A program made the translations under genes and the position numbers. From positions 4,237,989-4,301,988 of the forward strand of contig NZ_AP024238.1 of the NCBI RefSeq assembly GCF_019973615.1: a DNA stretch of 64,000 nucleotides. Reading direction: 5' to 3'. Shown here piece by piece: positions 1 to 7,846 of this stretch (the first letter of the stretch is position 1; each line of letters opens with the position of its first letter). The DNA is from Rhodoferax lithotrophicus (GTDB taxonomy: Bacteria; Pseudomonadota; Gammaproteobacteria; Burkholderiales; Burkholderiaceae_C). The notes below the pieces were generated by a model, which was given only the letters and a program-made list of their open reading frames with translations, did not search any database and was not told the DNA's origin.

Positions 1-68
1 AAAGCATATTCCTGTCGTATGGTGCGAAGTTTTCTACATTGACACGGCATCACACCGACAAAGCAGCA

Positions 69-911
69 TCAGAGTCGTGATGTTGGCATGGATACCTGGG
101 CCAGTTCTCTATGGTCTAAAAGCTGTCGAATATTCAATGCATCAAACCGTGACGCAGCGGTCGCCTTGGCATTCAGCAAGACCAAGGTGGCTTGTTTTCC
201 GGCTTGCTTGATACGCATGATCAGGCAATGACCCGCTTCGTTAGTGAATCCTGTTTTCGACAATCGAACATCCCACCCTTTGGCACCCACCAGTTGGTTC
301 GTGTTATGAAATGTCACACTTCGCCGAGTCATCTGGAACTTGTCTGACGCATGGGTTGTGATATTGACAATATCAGGATAACCAGAAGCAGCAATGGCCA
401 TTTTGGCCAAATCAGCGGCACTTGACATATTTTCGGGTGATAAGCCGGTAGGCTCTTTGATCACAGTTTGCGTCATCCCGAGTGCCTTTATTTTTGCATT
501 GACCGCCCGAAGAAATGCGCTGTACCCACCTGTATAGGTGCGCGCCAAAGCTGCAGCGGCACGGTTTTCGGAAGACATCAAGGCTAACTGAAGCACTTGT
601 TTTCTGGGCAAGGTGGTACCAACCGGCACGAGTGATTTGCTGTGTTTAAGCAAGTCAACATCTGCGGCATTGATGACGATGCGTTCATTCATGTCTGGCT
701 TGCTGTCCAAGACGACCATGGCCGTCATCAACTTGGTCAACGATGCAATCGGTACCGGCTGACCCGCAGCTTTCTCAAACAAAACCGCACCCGTATCATT
801 GCTGATCACAATGGCATGTTCGGACTTGATCTGCAGCGCATAACTACTTGCGCCATATATAAGAAGAGTGCCAATGGCAAGTGTCTTGGTGAGTCGGATG
901 CTCATATTCAT
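69..911 (-). CDS. pbpG: D-alanyl-D-alanine endopeptidase, PBP7/PbpG type
   Basis: Serine penicillin-binding protein of the S11 peptidase family, expected to cut D-Ala-meso-DAP cross-links in periplasmic peptidoglycan. The three active-site motifs are visible: SLTK near residues 57-60, SEN in LMSSENRAA, and KTG in LSKTGFTNEAG. An N-terminal hydrophobic stretch ending near YGASSYALQ is a likely signal peptide; its coding DNA resembles the window's dispersed AT-rich repeat. I use the ATG at 911 (a second ATG lies 6 bases later); the frame is open further upstream into the IS element, but that part has no family character. About 280 aa fits PBP7 without the C-terminal domain of PBP5. The IS element sits about 120 bp upstream and may have displaced the native promoter. 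Family call firm; symbol by similarity only. Confidence 0.88.
   Translation of the reverse strand: MNMSIRLTKTLAIGTLLIYGASSYALQIKSEHAIVISNDTGAVLFEKAAGQPVPIASLTKLMTAMVVLDSKPDMNERIVINAADVDLLKHSKSLVPVGTTLPRKQVLQLALMSSENRAAAALARTYTGGYSAFLRAVNAKIKALGMTQTVIKEPTGLSPENMSSAADLAKMAIAASGYPDIVNITTHASDKFQMTRRSVTFHNTNQLVGAKGWDVRLSKTGFTNEAGHCLIMRIKQAGKQATLVLLNAKATAASRFDALNIRQLLDHRELAQVSMPTSRL
839..877 (+). repeat. AT-rich dispersed repeat, copy 1 (inside PBP7 signal-peptide region)
   Basis: ATAACTACTTGCGC, then ATATAAG, aligns with the repeat core ATAGCTGCTTGCGC plus TATAAGCG, with a small gap. It encodes, on the opposite strand, the end of the signal peptide. Divergent copy, so moderate confidence. Confidence 0.45.
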
Positions 912-1028
912 GTTCAGGGCACAAGGGATGAAATACCCGTAGCGGGTTAAAAACTTAGCTGCATTGAGAGCTTCAAAGACTACACATCTGTCAGCATGGC
1001 ATTGTTGCCCCGAGAGACTTAGGTGAAA

Positions 1029-2585
1029 CTTAAGCCGAATGGCACTTACTTTGTCTCCCAAGCACGGCCGTGAGTCCTGATTTTTTGACGCGCATGAGCA
1101 CGGGGGACCTTCAACCATGGGTAGGGTTTGGGTCGTCGTTTGCGCATGCGCGGTTCGAGGCGCCCGGGCCTGTTGGCGACCCTGCATTGGGCGATCAGCG
1201 TCAACAACCGTGCGTCAATGTTCACAGTCGACAGACCTCGTGAAACCCATTCTGTCCACAACTGTACGGTGTGTTTGAAGCTGAGTTCACGCGGATCTAC
1301 CCCTGCTTTGCTGGCGGCCTGCGCCATCAGCAATCGGATCGCGTTGTAGGCCAGCAGATGGACCCACAGCTGTTTCTCGTTCATCTGGGGCGTCTGGCAG
1401 CTCAGTACGTCCATACCGGTGGTGGTCTTGAGGTTGCGCAAATCGAGTTCGATGTTCCAGCGCCGAGCATATAGCGCACTGAGGTCATCTTTGCTAACTC
1501 GGGCGTGATCGCGCAGCGTGGTGACCAACACCTGATGGTTGACCTTGGTCTCGCGTACCGTCAGTGCATCGGGAAACGCTTGGTACTGCTCGGGCGTCAT
1601 CCACTCTGGTCGCGCTGCTGGCTTGGGCCAGTGCACGAGGTGATCACGCGTGCCCAGTGATTTGCCGCGACGAAAGTCGGTTCTGCGCACACCGTTTTGC
1701 TCAAACAACACATCCACACCCGCACCCTGCAAGGCAGCAATCAGAAAGTAGTTGCCGTACAGGGCGTCGGCCAGCATCACATCGCCTGGGCAGAAGCCTG
1801 CAAGCAAACCGCGCACCAGGCCAAGTTCTCCACTGCCTTTGCCGCTGTAGGGTCCGACTGCCATATCCAGCGCTGCGCCCGTAGCCAGGCAAACCACCAT
1901 GACCAGTCGCGCCAGAGGAAATCCCACGCCGGGTGCTTGGGTGCTGGGCTGGGGATAGCACTGCTGGTTCTCGGGTGTATCGGGTGTATCGGGCATTGAT
2001 ATCGTGGTGCCGTCTACCAGCTTGACCCAGCGCCCGCGCCATAACCATTGCAACTGCGCCCTCTGGCTGAGCAGATGCCCAGTTTTGCGCGTGAGCGTAT
2101 TGACCATCTCCAGCGGCAGGCGCTGGCGAGCCCGGCAAAACCCGCCGGTACGAACACTGCATGGGCTCAAACCCTCGGCCGCACGCTGTGCGGCCCATCC
2201 ATTGACCGCTTTCTGGCACGAACCATCGGCCTCCAATACCTGGCGCATGAACATCGACAGCGTCACCGTGGGTGGATACAGCCGTTCACGGTGTTCGGGC
2301 AGCAGCGCTTCGGTCGTTGCCAGCAATTCCTCGCTCGTGAGCACGTTGAAAAACTCCACCGCCTGGGTCGCTCTGGCACGACGTCCAATACTACTTCGAC
2401 GTTGATGTAAAACGCTTTGGGCATTACGATTCATGGTGGCTGGCCTTCGCAAAGATAGCTTGGAAGCTTGGTAACAACCATCCTATCAATGCCTTGGCAC
2501 GCCACCTCCTGATTGCTTCAAATCCACTGAAATACGCCTGCCATCTCAACGCCAGAGGGCCTAAGTAAGTGCCATTCAACTTAAG
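1029..2585 (-). mobile_element. IS4-family insertion sequence
   Basis: About 1.56 kb bounded by 22-bp terminal inverted repeats: 1029-1050 starts CTTAAGCCGAATGGCACTT and the reverse complement of 2564-2585 starts CTTAAGTTGAATGGCACTT (20 of 22 identical). It holds one intact DDE transposase whose TAA stop lies inside the left repeat. The flanking bases (1017-1028 and 2586-2597) show no matching direct repeat, so the target duplication is absent or decayed, or adjacent DNA has been deleted. Confidence 0.85.
1046..2434 (-). CDS. IS4-family transposase (DDE)
   Basis: Catalyses cut-and-paste movement of the surrounding IS. DDE-fold residues are visible: KLVDGTTISMPD (first Asp), MLADALYGNYFL (second Asp) and the YARRWNIELDLRNLKTT stretch, which carries the Glu and the Y-(2)-R-(3)-E type signature of IS4 transposases. 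The ATG at 2434 gives 462 aa; a TTG 18 bases upstream is also in frame. The C-terminus is rich in Arg and Lys. The gene has no frameshift and looks full length, so the element may be active. The stop codon lies within the left terminal inverted repeat. Confidence 0.92.
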   Translation of the reverse strand: MNRNAQSVLHQRRSSIGRRARATQAVEFFNVLTSEELLATTEALLPEHRERLYPPTVTLSMFMRQVLEADGSCQKAVNGWAAQRAAEGLSPCSVRTGGFCRARQRLPLEMVNTLTRKTGHLLSQRAQLQWLWRGRWVKLVDGTTISMPDTPDTPENQQCYPQPSTQAPGVGFPLARLVMVVCLATGAALDMAVGPYSGKGSGELGLVRGLLAGFCPGDVMLADALYGNYFLIAALQGAGVDVLFEQNGVRRTDFRRGKSLGTRDHLVHWPKPAARPEWMTPEQYQAFPDALTVRETKVNHQVLVTTLRDHARVSKDDLSALYARRWNIELDLRNLKTTTGMDVLSCQTPQMNEKQLWVHLLAYNAIRLLMAQAASKAGVDPRELSFKHTVQLWTEWVSRGLSTVNIDARLLTLIAQCRVANRPGRLEPRMRKRRPKPYPWLKVPRAHARQKIRTHGRAWETK

Positions 2586-2803
2586 CCTGAAATCAACCCA
2601 AAGGGCATCCGAAAACAATGTCCATGTGGCCACTTCATCAGTGCCAACGTCAACACCAGGAAAGACATGGGCACTGCCCGCCAGAACGGGCTTGGCATGA
2701 CGTGAAGTACCTTCGTGCACGCGTGTAGCGCTGGCAGCATCCCGCACCTGTTCATCCGTCACCTCCCTGGTGTTGCAACAACACGGATGATTTAAAAACG
2801 GCA
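2586..2803. other. Unassigned DNA between IS end and LysR gene
   Basis: A minus-strand frame is open across this stretch and runs on into the IS element, so any gene here would have been cut by the insertion. Its translation is not recognisable. I see no RNA gene or convincing terminator. Confidence 0.4.
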
Positions 2804-3769
2804 TCAGTTGGGGCGGCAAGGCTCTTCCGTCTTGGCCTCCTCCAGCAGCCACTGGCGAAAGGCCTGAACGGAGGGACGGTGGATGATCGCCTCAGGAATC
2901 ACCAGGTGATAGGCAAAGTGCTGACCCACGGCCACATCAAAAGGGGCCACCAACCGGCCCTGCGCAATGGCATTCGCCACCAGAGGTTTGGAGGCCAACG
3001 CAACCCCAAGACCATCCAGCGCAGCCACATAAACCAGGCCGGAATCGCTGAAGTGTGGCCCGGCATTGCTGTCTACACCCATCACTCCGGCCAATCTCAG
3101 CCAATCGCTCCAGCCCGGCCCCGTGCGATCAATCGCTGTTGCATCATCGTGCAACAGCACCTGTTGGCGAATGTCTGCAGGCACCCGCAAAGGCGGATTA
3201 GCGGCCATCAACTTGGGACTGCACACGGCAATGTAATCAGAGCCGAACATCCGATCCACATGAAAACCCGGATACGGCCCAGCACCAAAGCGGATCACCA
3301 CCATCGAATCTTCCTGACGTAAATCGACTTTTTCGAATGCCCCGCCCCCCGTGGGCGGATCTGTATCGATGGTTTGCAGGGAGCGGATGATGTGCAAGTT
3401 GAGCGATGGCGCTACCTCGGCAAAACGCCGCAGCCGAGGCACCAGCCAACGGGTTGCAAACGAGGGAGGCAACACCACAATCAACCGCCCACTGGTGACC
3501 CGTGTATGGGCATTCTCTACGGCAGAGGCGAAGCACTCCAGTCCTTCGCGAACCTTGGGCAGCATGGCCTCACCCTGTGGTGTGAGCTCAAGGGCGCGCG
3601 TGAGACGGCGAAACAGGGGCAGATCAAGAAAATCCTCCAGAGACTTGATCTGGTGGCTGATCGCAGTAGGCGTGACAGAAAGTTCCACAGCCGCATTCTT
3701 AAAACTCAAATGCCGCGCCGCCGCTTCAAAAGCACGCAAGGCATTCAACGGTGGCAAGTGATAAGACAT
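2804..3769 (-). CDS. LysR-family regulator, GcvA-like
   Basis: DNA-binding transcription factor of 321 aa. The N-terminal winged helix begins PPLNALRAFEAAARHLSFK and carries LSVTPTAISHQIKSLED, the GcvA/AmpR-type LysR signature; the effector domain follows from about residue 90. I chose the ATG giving MSYHLPPLN, because the 31 extra residues of the longer frame do not belong to the family. It diverges from a small gene at 3888 and lies beside the gamma-glutamyl ligase/hydrolase pair, so control of those genes is a reasonable inference but not shown. A glycine-cleavage role is not implied by the similarity. Confidence 0.85.
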   Translation of the reverse strand: MSYHLPPLNALRAFEAAARHLSFKNAAVELSVTPTAISHQIKSLEDFLDLPLFRRLTRALELTPQGEAMLPKVREGLECFASAVENAHTRVTSGRLIVVLPPSFATRWLVPRLRRFAEVAPSLNLHIIRSLQTIDTDPPTGGGAFEKVDLRQEDSMVVIRFGAGPYPGFHVDRMFGSDYIAVCSPKLMAANPPLRVPADIRQQVLLHDDATAIDRTGPGWSDWLRLAGVMGVDSNAGPHFSDSGLVYVAALDGLGVALASKPLVANAIAQGRLVAPFDVAVGQHFAYHLVIPEAIIHRPSVQAFRQWLLEEAKTEEPCRPN

Positions 3770-3887
3770 GGATGAATTTCTGTGCGTTATCGGCTGAGAA
3801 TTAATCGTTTGCTGCAGTGCAGCATACCAGTTATCGTAGCAGCGTGTCCTCAAGAGGGGCACGGCTCATGACAAAGGAACCTACATC

Positions 3888-4085
3888 ATGGAACTTAATG
3901 ACATCGACATCGAAGCCTACATCAGGATCGCACAAAAACAGCGATCTGATGCCATGGGTGCACTGCTCGCCGCCAGTTGGCACAGGCTTGTCAACACCAT
4001 GACGCGCCTTACGCAACGGTTGGCGCATCAACCACCGGGAGTGATTCACCGCTGCGCTACGCTGGACTGCCAGACTTTGCCTTAA
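3888..4085 (+). CDS. Small conserved-looking protein, unknown function
   Basis: A 65-residue frame that starts MELNDIDIEAYIRIAQ and has a central amphipathic helix-like part (MGALLAASWHRLVNTMTR). A good ribosome binding site, AAAGGAA, lies 8 bases before the ATG, and the gene diverges from the LysR gene with a 118-bp intergenic space, which argues for a real gene rather than a shadow. I do not recognise a family; the layout resembles short DUF1127-type proteins but the Arg-rich motif of that family is not clear. Confidence 0.5.
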   Translation: MELNDIDIEAYIRIAQKQRSDAMGALLAASWHRLVNTMTRLTQRLAHQPPGVIHRCATLDCQTLP

Positions 4086-4121
4086 GTACCCCATCCATAC
4101 CGTTTTCGCAGCGCACAGATT

Positions 4122-4182
4122 AGCTATACTATTTATAGCTTTATACGCTTATAAAACAAGCCACATAGGCTATTTGCATATA
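4122..4182 (+). repeat. AT-rich dispersed repeat, copy 2 (intergenic)
   Basis: GCTATACTATTTATAGCT, then TACGCTTATAAAACAAGC, then TAGGCTATTTG. It aligns end to end with the reverse complement of the copy at 6451-6512. It lies just downstream of the PuuD-like gene's stop, in a very AT-rich patch. Confidence 0.75.
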
Positions 4183-4189
4183 AAAACGT

Positions 4190-5014
4190 TCAGCGTCGCT
4201 GCGAATGACGGCAAATGGTTGCGGCATCCCGTGCACAGTTCAAAAAATCGAGCAATATCGGGTTGTCATTCAAGGTCATGGTGTCATTCTCCTGACGAAA
4301 CTCCGGGTGCCACTGCACACCGGCCACAAAACCTGGCCCCGTTCGCCGAATCGCCTCGATCATGCCGTCGTCAGGGCAGCGCGCCTCCACCACAAAGCCA
4401 GGTGCCAAATCCCGTATGCCCTGGTGGTGAATGCTGTTGATCAGCCCCCGGTGGTTTGACGGGTACAGGGATGCCAGCCGTGTCCCGGGGACAATTTCTA
4501 CAGGATGCACATTACGCTCGTACATAGCGTGTTTGACATGCTCCAAGGCATTCGGCAGCTGGGTTTTGATGTCTTGCCAAAGTGTTCCTCCAAAGGCGAC
4601 ATTAAGCATCTGCAACCCACGACAAATTCCGAACACCGGCTTACCAGCCTGCACAAAGGCGTGAATCAACTCCATTTCGTACTGGTCTCGTATGGCATCA
4701 CCACCCCACGCTGGGCTCAACGGTGATTCGCCGTAGGTCGCTGGAGCCACATCATTGCCACCCTGCAAGACCAAGCCATCCAGAGCTTCTGCATAGTGCC
4801 GCAAGTTAAGTTCCTCGCGCTGCACCACACTTTGTGCATCTACCGCAGGAATCATGACCGGCAAAGCACCCCCACGCATCAACAATTGGGCAATAGACTG
4901 CTCCAAATAGTGAAGCGTTTTGGTCCAAACCCCGCCCAAATCCAGCACCGGACCGGAGGGGTAGTAAATGCGGGCAGAAACACCGATGAGCAATGAAGGT
5001 GACTGAAAAGGCAT
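4190..5014 (-). CDS. Gamma-glutamyl-gamma-aminobutyrate hydrolase-like, peptidase C26 family
   Basis: Class I glutamine amidotransferase-like hydrolase (PuuD group), which releases glutamate from gamma-glutamyl amides. The nucleophile elbow VFGICRGLQMLN has the Cys near residue 131, and the His-Glu part of the triad appears in VQWHPEF. Length (274 aa from this ATG) is normal; a GTG 24 bases upstream is an alternative start, and neither has a strong ribosome binding site. It lies downstream of and in line with the YbdK-like ligase, suggesting a pair that makes and breaks gamma-glutamyl bonds. No puuA, puuB or puuC is in the window, so a putrescine route is not established. Confidence 0.85.
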   Translation of the reverse strand: MPFQSPSLLIGVSARIYYPSGPVLDLGGVWTKTLHYLEQSIAQLLMRGGALPVMIPAVDAQSVVQREELNLRHYAEALDGLVLQGGNDVAPATYGESPLSPAWGGDAIRDQYEMELIHAFVQAGKPVFGICRGLQMLNVAFGGTLWQDIKTQLPNALEHVKHAMYERNVHPVEIVPGTRLASLYPSNHRGLINSIHHQGIRDLAPGFVVEARCPDDGMIEAIRRTGPGFVAGVQWHPEFRQENDTMTLNDNPILLDFLNCARDAATICRHSQRR

Positions 5015-5118
5015 GGCTGGTTGAATCCAATCGTACACATCGCTGAAAGCAATGCGATCAACCTATTCTTCTGGTCGAAGGAAACAAGGTACCACATGCC
5101 ACACGATGGCCAACATGC

Positions 5119-6261
5119 TTATACCGATGTCAGGGCGGGAGATCGTTCCAACAGAACATCTGAAATCTGCAAGCAATAGTTATGCAGGTTTTTTTGACCA
5201 TCACACCCAGTTTCCTGCCACAACTGGCGCATCCACTGGGCCTGGTCCTGTTCCAGGACTTCTTGCTCCAGCCAGTCCAAGTAAATGGACTCCCTGCCAG
5301 GCAAGCCAGCCGTGCGGATCACATCCAAAACCGACAGGAACCAGCTTTTCATGCACGTCATCTGCCTTGTGAACGGATTGATCAATTCTGCGGCAATGCC
5401 ATCTCTGCAAGCCAGGAAGCGATTGCACTGATCCAGGTTAAACAAGGTGATTTCTGGCGTTTGCAGCACATCATTGAGTGCCAGGGCGGCACATCGCCGG
5501 ACAAAAACGGCCAAAGCCACTGCCTTTTCTATCTTCAGCGGCATGTCCAATGACCGAACCTCAATGGTCCCGTACTCCGGCTTGGGGCGCACATCCCAAT
5601 ACAGGTCTTTGAGTGAACTGGCCAAACCCGTTTGGTAAATATCCGCTGTTTTACTCAGCAAGTCATCCCAATCCTTGAACATGGGCATGGGGTCAGAGAA
5701 GGGATACACCAGGGACTCCAGCGGGCGCGATGCAGAAAAACCGGTTTCCATGCCCTGATGAAAGGGGGAAGCTGCAGCCAGTGCGATGAATATCGGTGTC
5801 AATTTCTGCAACACATTGCCAACCTTGATGGCCTCGTTGGCACCGGGCATACCCACATGCACATGAAGACCGTAAGTTGAAAACCGTTTTGGCAGGAAAC
5901 CGTATTTCCTTTGCAAAAGAGCGCCACGTTCCGTTTCTGACACGATGCGATCCATCCAGAAATGCATGGCGTGATTGCCGCCTCCGCGCAGGTTCAGTTG
6001 CATGTCGAGTGCCCGTTGTTTCAGCACAGAAACATGCTCCATCGCCTCGTTGAGCATCTCGTCTACATCGGTGTGTACGGTGGACACAAATTCGATGGTG
6101 GACCGGGTAGCCTCTGGCATGAATAGTTGGCGCGATCTGTCGGGCAAACTGGCCATCAATCCCTGGCACGAGGGTGACAAAAGGCCATCGGCCTGCTTGA
6201 TGATCTGCAGCTCCATTTCTATCCCGAAAGTGAGCGGCTTTGAAGAATGGAAGCTTGTCAT
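5119..6261 (-). CDS. YbdK-like carboxylate-amine ligase (GCS2 family)
   Basis: Glutamate-cysteine ligase family 2 protein, 380 aa. It forms an amide between a carboxylate (commonly glutamate) and an amine using ATP. The fold is marked by TFGIEMELQI at the N-terminus, the metal and substrate region LRGGGNHAMHFWMD, and YGLHVHVGMPG. The ATG at 6261 is chosen because GGAGGG lies about 9 bases upstream. Enzymes of this family have weak or no true gamma-glutamylcysteine activity, so the substrate cannot be read from sequence. The gene directly precedes the gamma-glutamyl hydrolase on the same strand (104-bp gap to its start). Confidence 0.85.
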   Translation of the reverse strand: MTSFHSSKPLTFGIEMELQIIKQADGLLSPSCQGLMASLPDRSRQLFMPEATRSTIEFVSTVHTDVDEMLNEAMEHVSVLKQRALDMQLNLRGGGNHAMHFWMDRIVSETERGALLQRKYGFLPKRFSTYGLHVHVGMPGANEAIKVGNVLQKLTPIFIALAAASPFHQGMETGFSASRPLESLVYPFSDPMPMFKDWDDLLSKTADIYQTGLASSLKDLYWDVRPKPEYGTIEVRSLDMPLKIEKAVALAVFVRRCAALALNDVLQTPEITLFNLDQCNRFLACRDGIAAELINPFTRQMTCMKSWFLSVLDVIRTAGLPGRESIYLDWLEQEVLEQDQAQWMRQLWQETGCDGQKNLHNYCLQISDVLLERSPALTSV

Positions 6262-6450
6262 GATCAATTCACCCTCCCTGGTTGTCCATGCACTGAGATG
6301 CGTCTTGTCCATGCGCAGAAGCTGGCCACAGCCCGAAGACTCCCGCCGATGCCTGCCAGATCCGTCGTCGGCTGCAATTATGGACTTTTCAACCCAACAG
6401 AGCTACCGCAAAGAATTTCATATTGCCATGACTATCTGCCCACTCTATTA

Positions 6451-6512
6451 CATATCAAATAGGCTTATAGCGCTTATAAAACAAGCGTAAACAGCTATCA
6501 ATTAAATAGCAT
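6451..6512 (-). repeat. AT-rich dispersed repeat, copy 3 (intergenic)
   Basis: ATCAAATAGGCTTATAGCGC, then TTATAAAACAAGCG, then AGCTATCAATTAAATAGC. This is the cleanest copy here. It lies at the 3' end of kynU and is inverted relative to copy 2, so the two flank the gamma-glutamyl gene pair as inverted repeats. Confidence 0.8.
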
Positions 6513-6513
6513 A

Positions 6514-7779
6514 TCAAGTCACCACATCACGCTGATGAAACTTGGGCTGATCCCAGCTGCCACTTTGCAGAATGTCCTTGAGGATAGCGGTGGCATGCCA
6601 CACCTCCTCAAAGCGGGTGTACAGCGGGGTGAAACCAAAACGCATGATGCCTGGCTCGCGGTAGTCTGGAATCACACCGCGTGCAATGAGTGCCTGCACC
6701 ACCGCAAAACCATGCGGGTGTATGTAGCTGACCTGGCTACCCCGCTTGGCCGGATCAGTAGGGGTGATGAGGGTAAGCGCAAACCCCGCGCACTCTTGCT
6801 GAACCAGTTCCATAAAAAGAGTGGTCAGAGCCAAGGATTTTTCGCGCAGCGCGACCATGCTGGTTTTGTCAAAAATGTCCAGGCCGCAGGCCACCATACT
6901 CAGCGCAATGATGGGCTGGGTGCCACACAGGTAGCGAGAAATACCCTGGTGCGGCAGGTAACCGGGCTCCATGTCAAAGGGCTGCGCGTGACTCCACCAG
7001 CCGGACAAGGGTTGCCCAAAGCTGTCCTGGTGCCGGGCATGTACCCACAAAAAGGCCGGGGAACCTGGGCCACCATTGAGGTACTTGTAAGTGCAGCCCA
7101 CGGCGTAGTCTGCTTGCGCCGCGTTCAGATCCACCGGCACAGCACCAGCCGAGTGAGCCAGATCCCACAAGCTGAGCGCACCATGTTGGTGAGCCAGCGC
7201 GGTGGCTTCGGCCATGTCAATCATGTAGCCGGTCTGGTAATTCACATGGGTGAGCATCAGCACAGCCACGTCATCCTGCAGGGCGTGAGCCAGCTCTTCG
7301 GGGGCATCCATCAGGCGCAGCTCGTAGGCCGGTGCACCATGCGCCTGCAACTGATCCATCAACCCCTGGGCCATGTACAGGTCCGTCGGAAAGTTGCGCC
7401 GCTCCGAAACAATGACACGTTTGTGCGGCGCAATGGCTTGCTGCTTGCGCAGGGCAGCGGCCAGCAGCTTGAAGAGATTGACCGAGGTGCTATCCGTCAC
7501 CACCACCTCTCCCGGTTTGGCACCAATCAGATGTGCCAACTGGTCACCCAGCTTCTGGGGCAGCGCAAACCAACCGGCTGTATTCCAGCTGCGGATGAGT
7601 CCCTCGCCCCACTCCTGGCAGATCACCTGCTGAGCCCGCATCAACGCCGCCTTGGGCTGGGCACCCAGGGAGTTGCCGTCCAGATAAATCACGCCATCCG
7701 GCAGCTTGAACTCATGGCGCAGCGGGGCCAGCGCATCCCGCGCATCCAGGGCACAACAATCAGCAAGGGTCAGGGGCAT
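6514..7779 (-). CDS. kynU: Kynureninase
   Basis: PLP enzyme that cleaves kynurenine to anthranilate and alanine in tryptophan breakdown. The family features are VIYLDGNSLGAQPKAA near the N-terminus, VTDSTSVNLFKLLAAAL, and CTYKYLNGGPGSPAF, which carries the Schiff-base lysine. The 421-aa length is normal. I chose the ATG at 7779, because GGAG lies 6 bases upstream of it; an in-frame ATG 12 bases earlier has none. The other kynurenine genes (kynA, kynB) are not in this window, so the gene is separated from its usual partners. The MFS gene upstream on the same strand could share a transcript. Confidence 0.93.
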   Translation of the reverse strand: MPLTLADCCALDARDALAPLRHEFKLPDGVIYLDGNSLGAQPKAALMRAQQVICQEWGEGLIRSWNTAGWFALPQKLGDQLAHLIGAKPGEVVVTDSTSVNLFKLLAAALRKQQAIAPHKRVIVSERRNFPTDLYMAQGLMDQLQAHGAPAYELRLMDAPEELAHALQDDVAVLMLTHVNYQTGYMIDMAEATALAHQHGALSLWDLAHSAGAVPVDLNAAQADYAVGCTYKYLNGGPGSPAFLWVHARHQDSFGQPLSGWWSHAQPFDMEPGYLPHQGISRYLCGTQPIIALSMVACGLDIFDKTSMVALREKSLALTTLFMELVQQECAGFALTLITPTDPAKRGSQVSYIHPHGFAVVQALIARGVIPDYREPGIMRFGFTPLYTRFEEVWHATAILKDILQSGSWDQPKFHQRDVVT

Positions 7780-7846
7780 GTTTATCTCCATCCAAAAAAT
7801 GTCTTACGGTCACGCGGTACGCTCTATCAAGAAACAGGTCAAATGC

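Noticed and set aside
1..68. Possible gene or site at the left edge
   Set aside because: Too little sequence beyond the PBP7 stop to support anything.
2424..2852. 142-codon minus-strand frame across the right end of the IS element
   Set aside because: It joins IS DNA to flanking DNA and has no recognisable family. At most the part outside the IS is a remnant of an interrupted gene.
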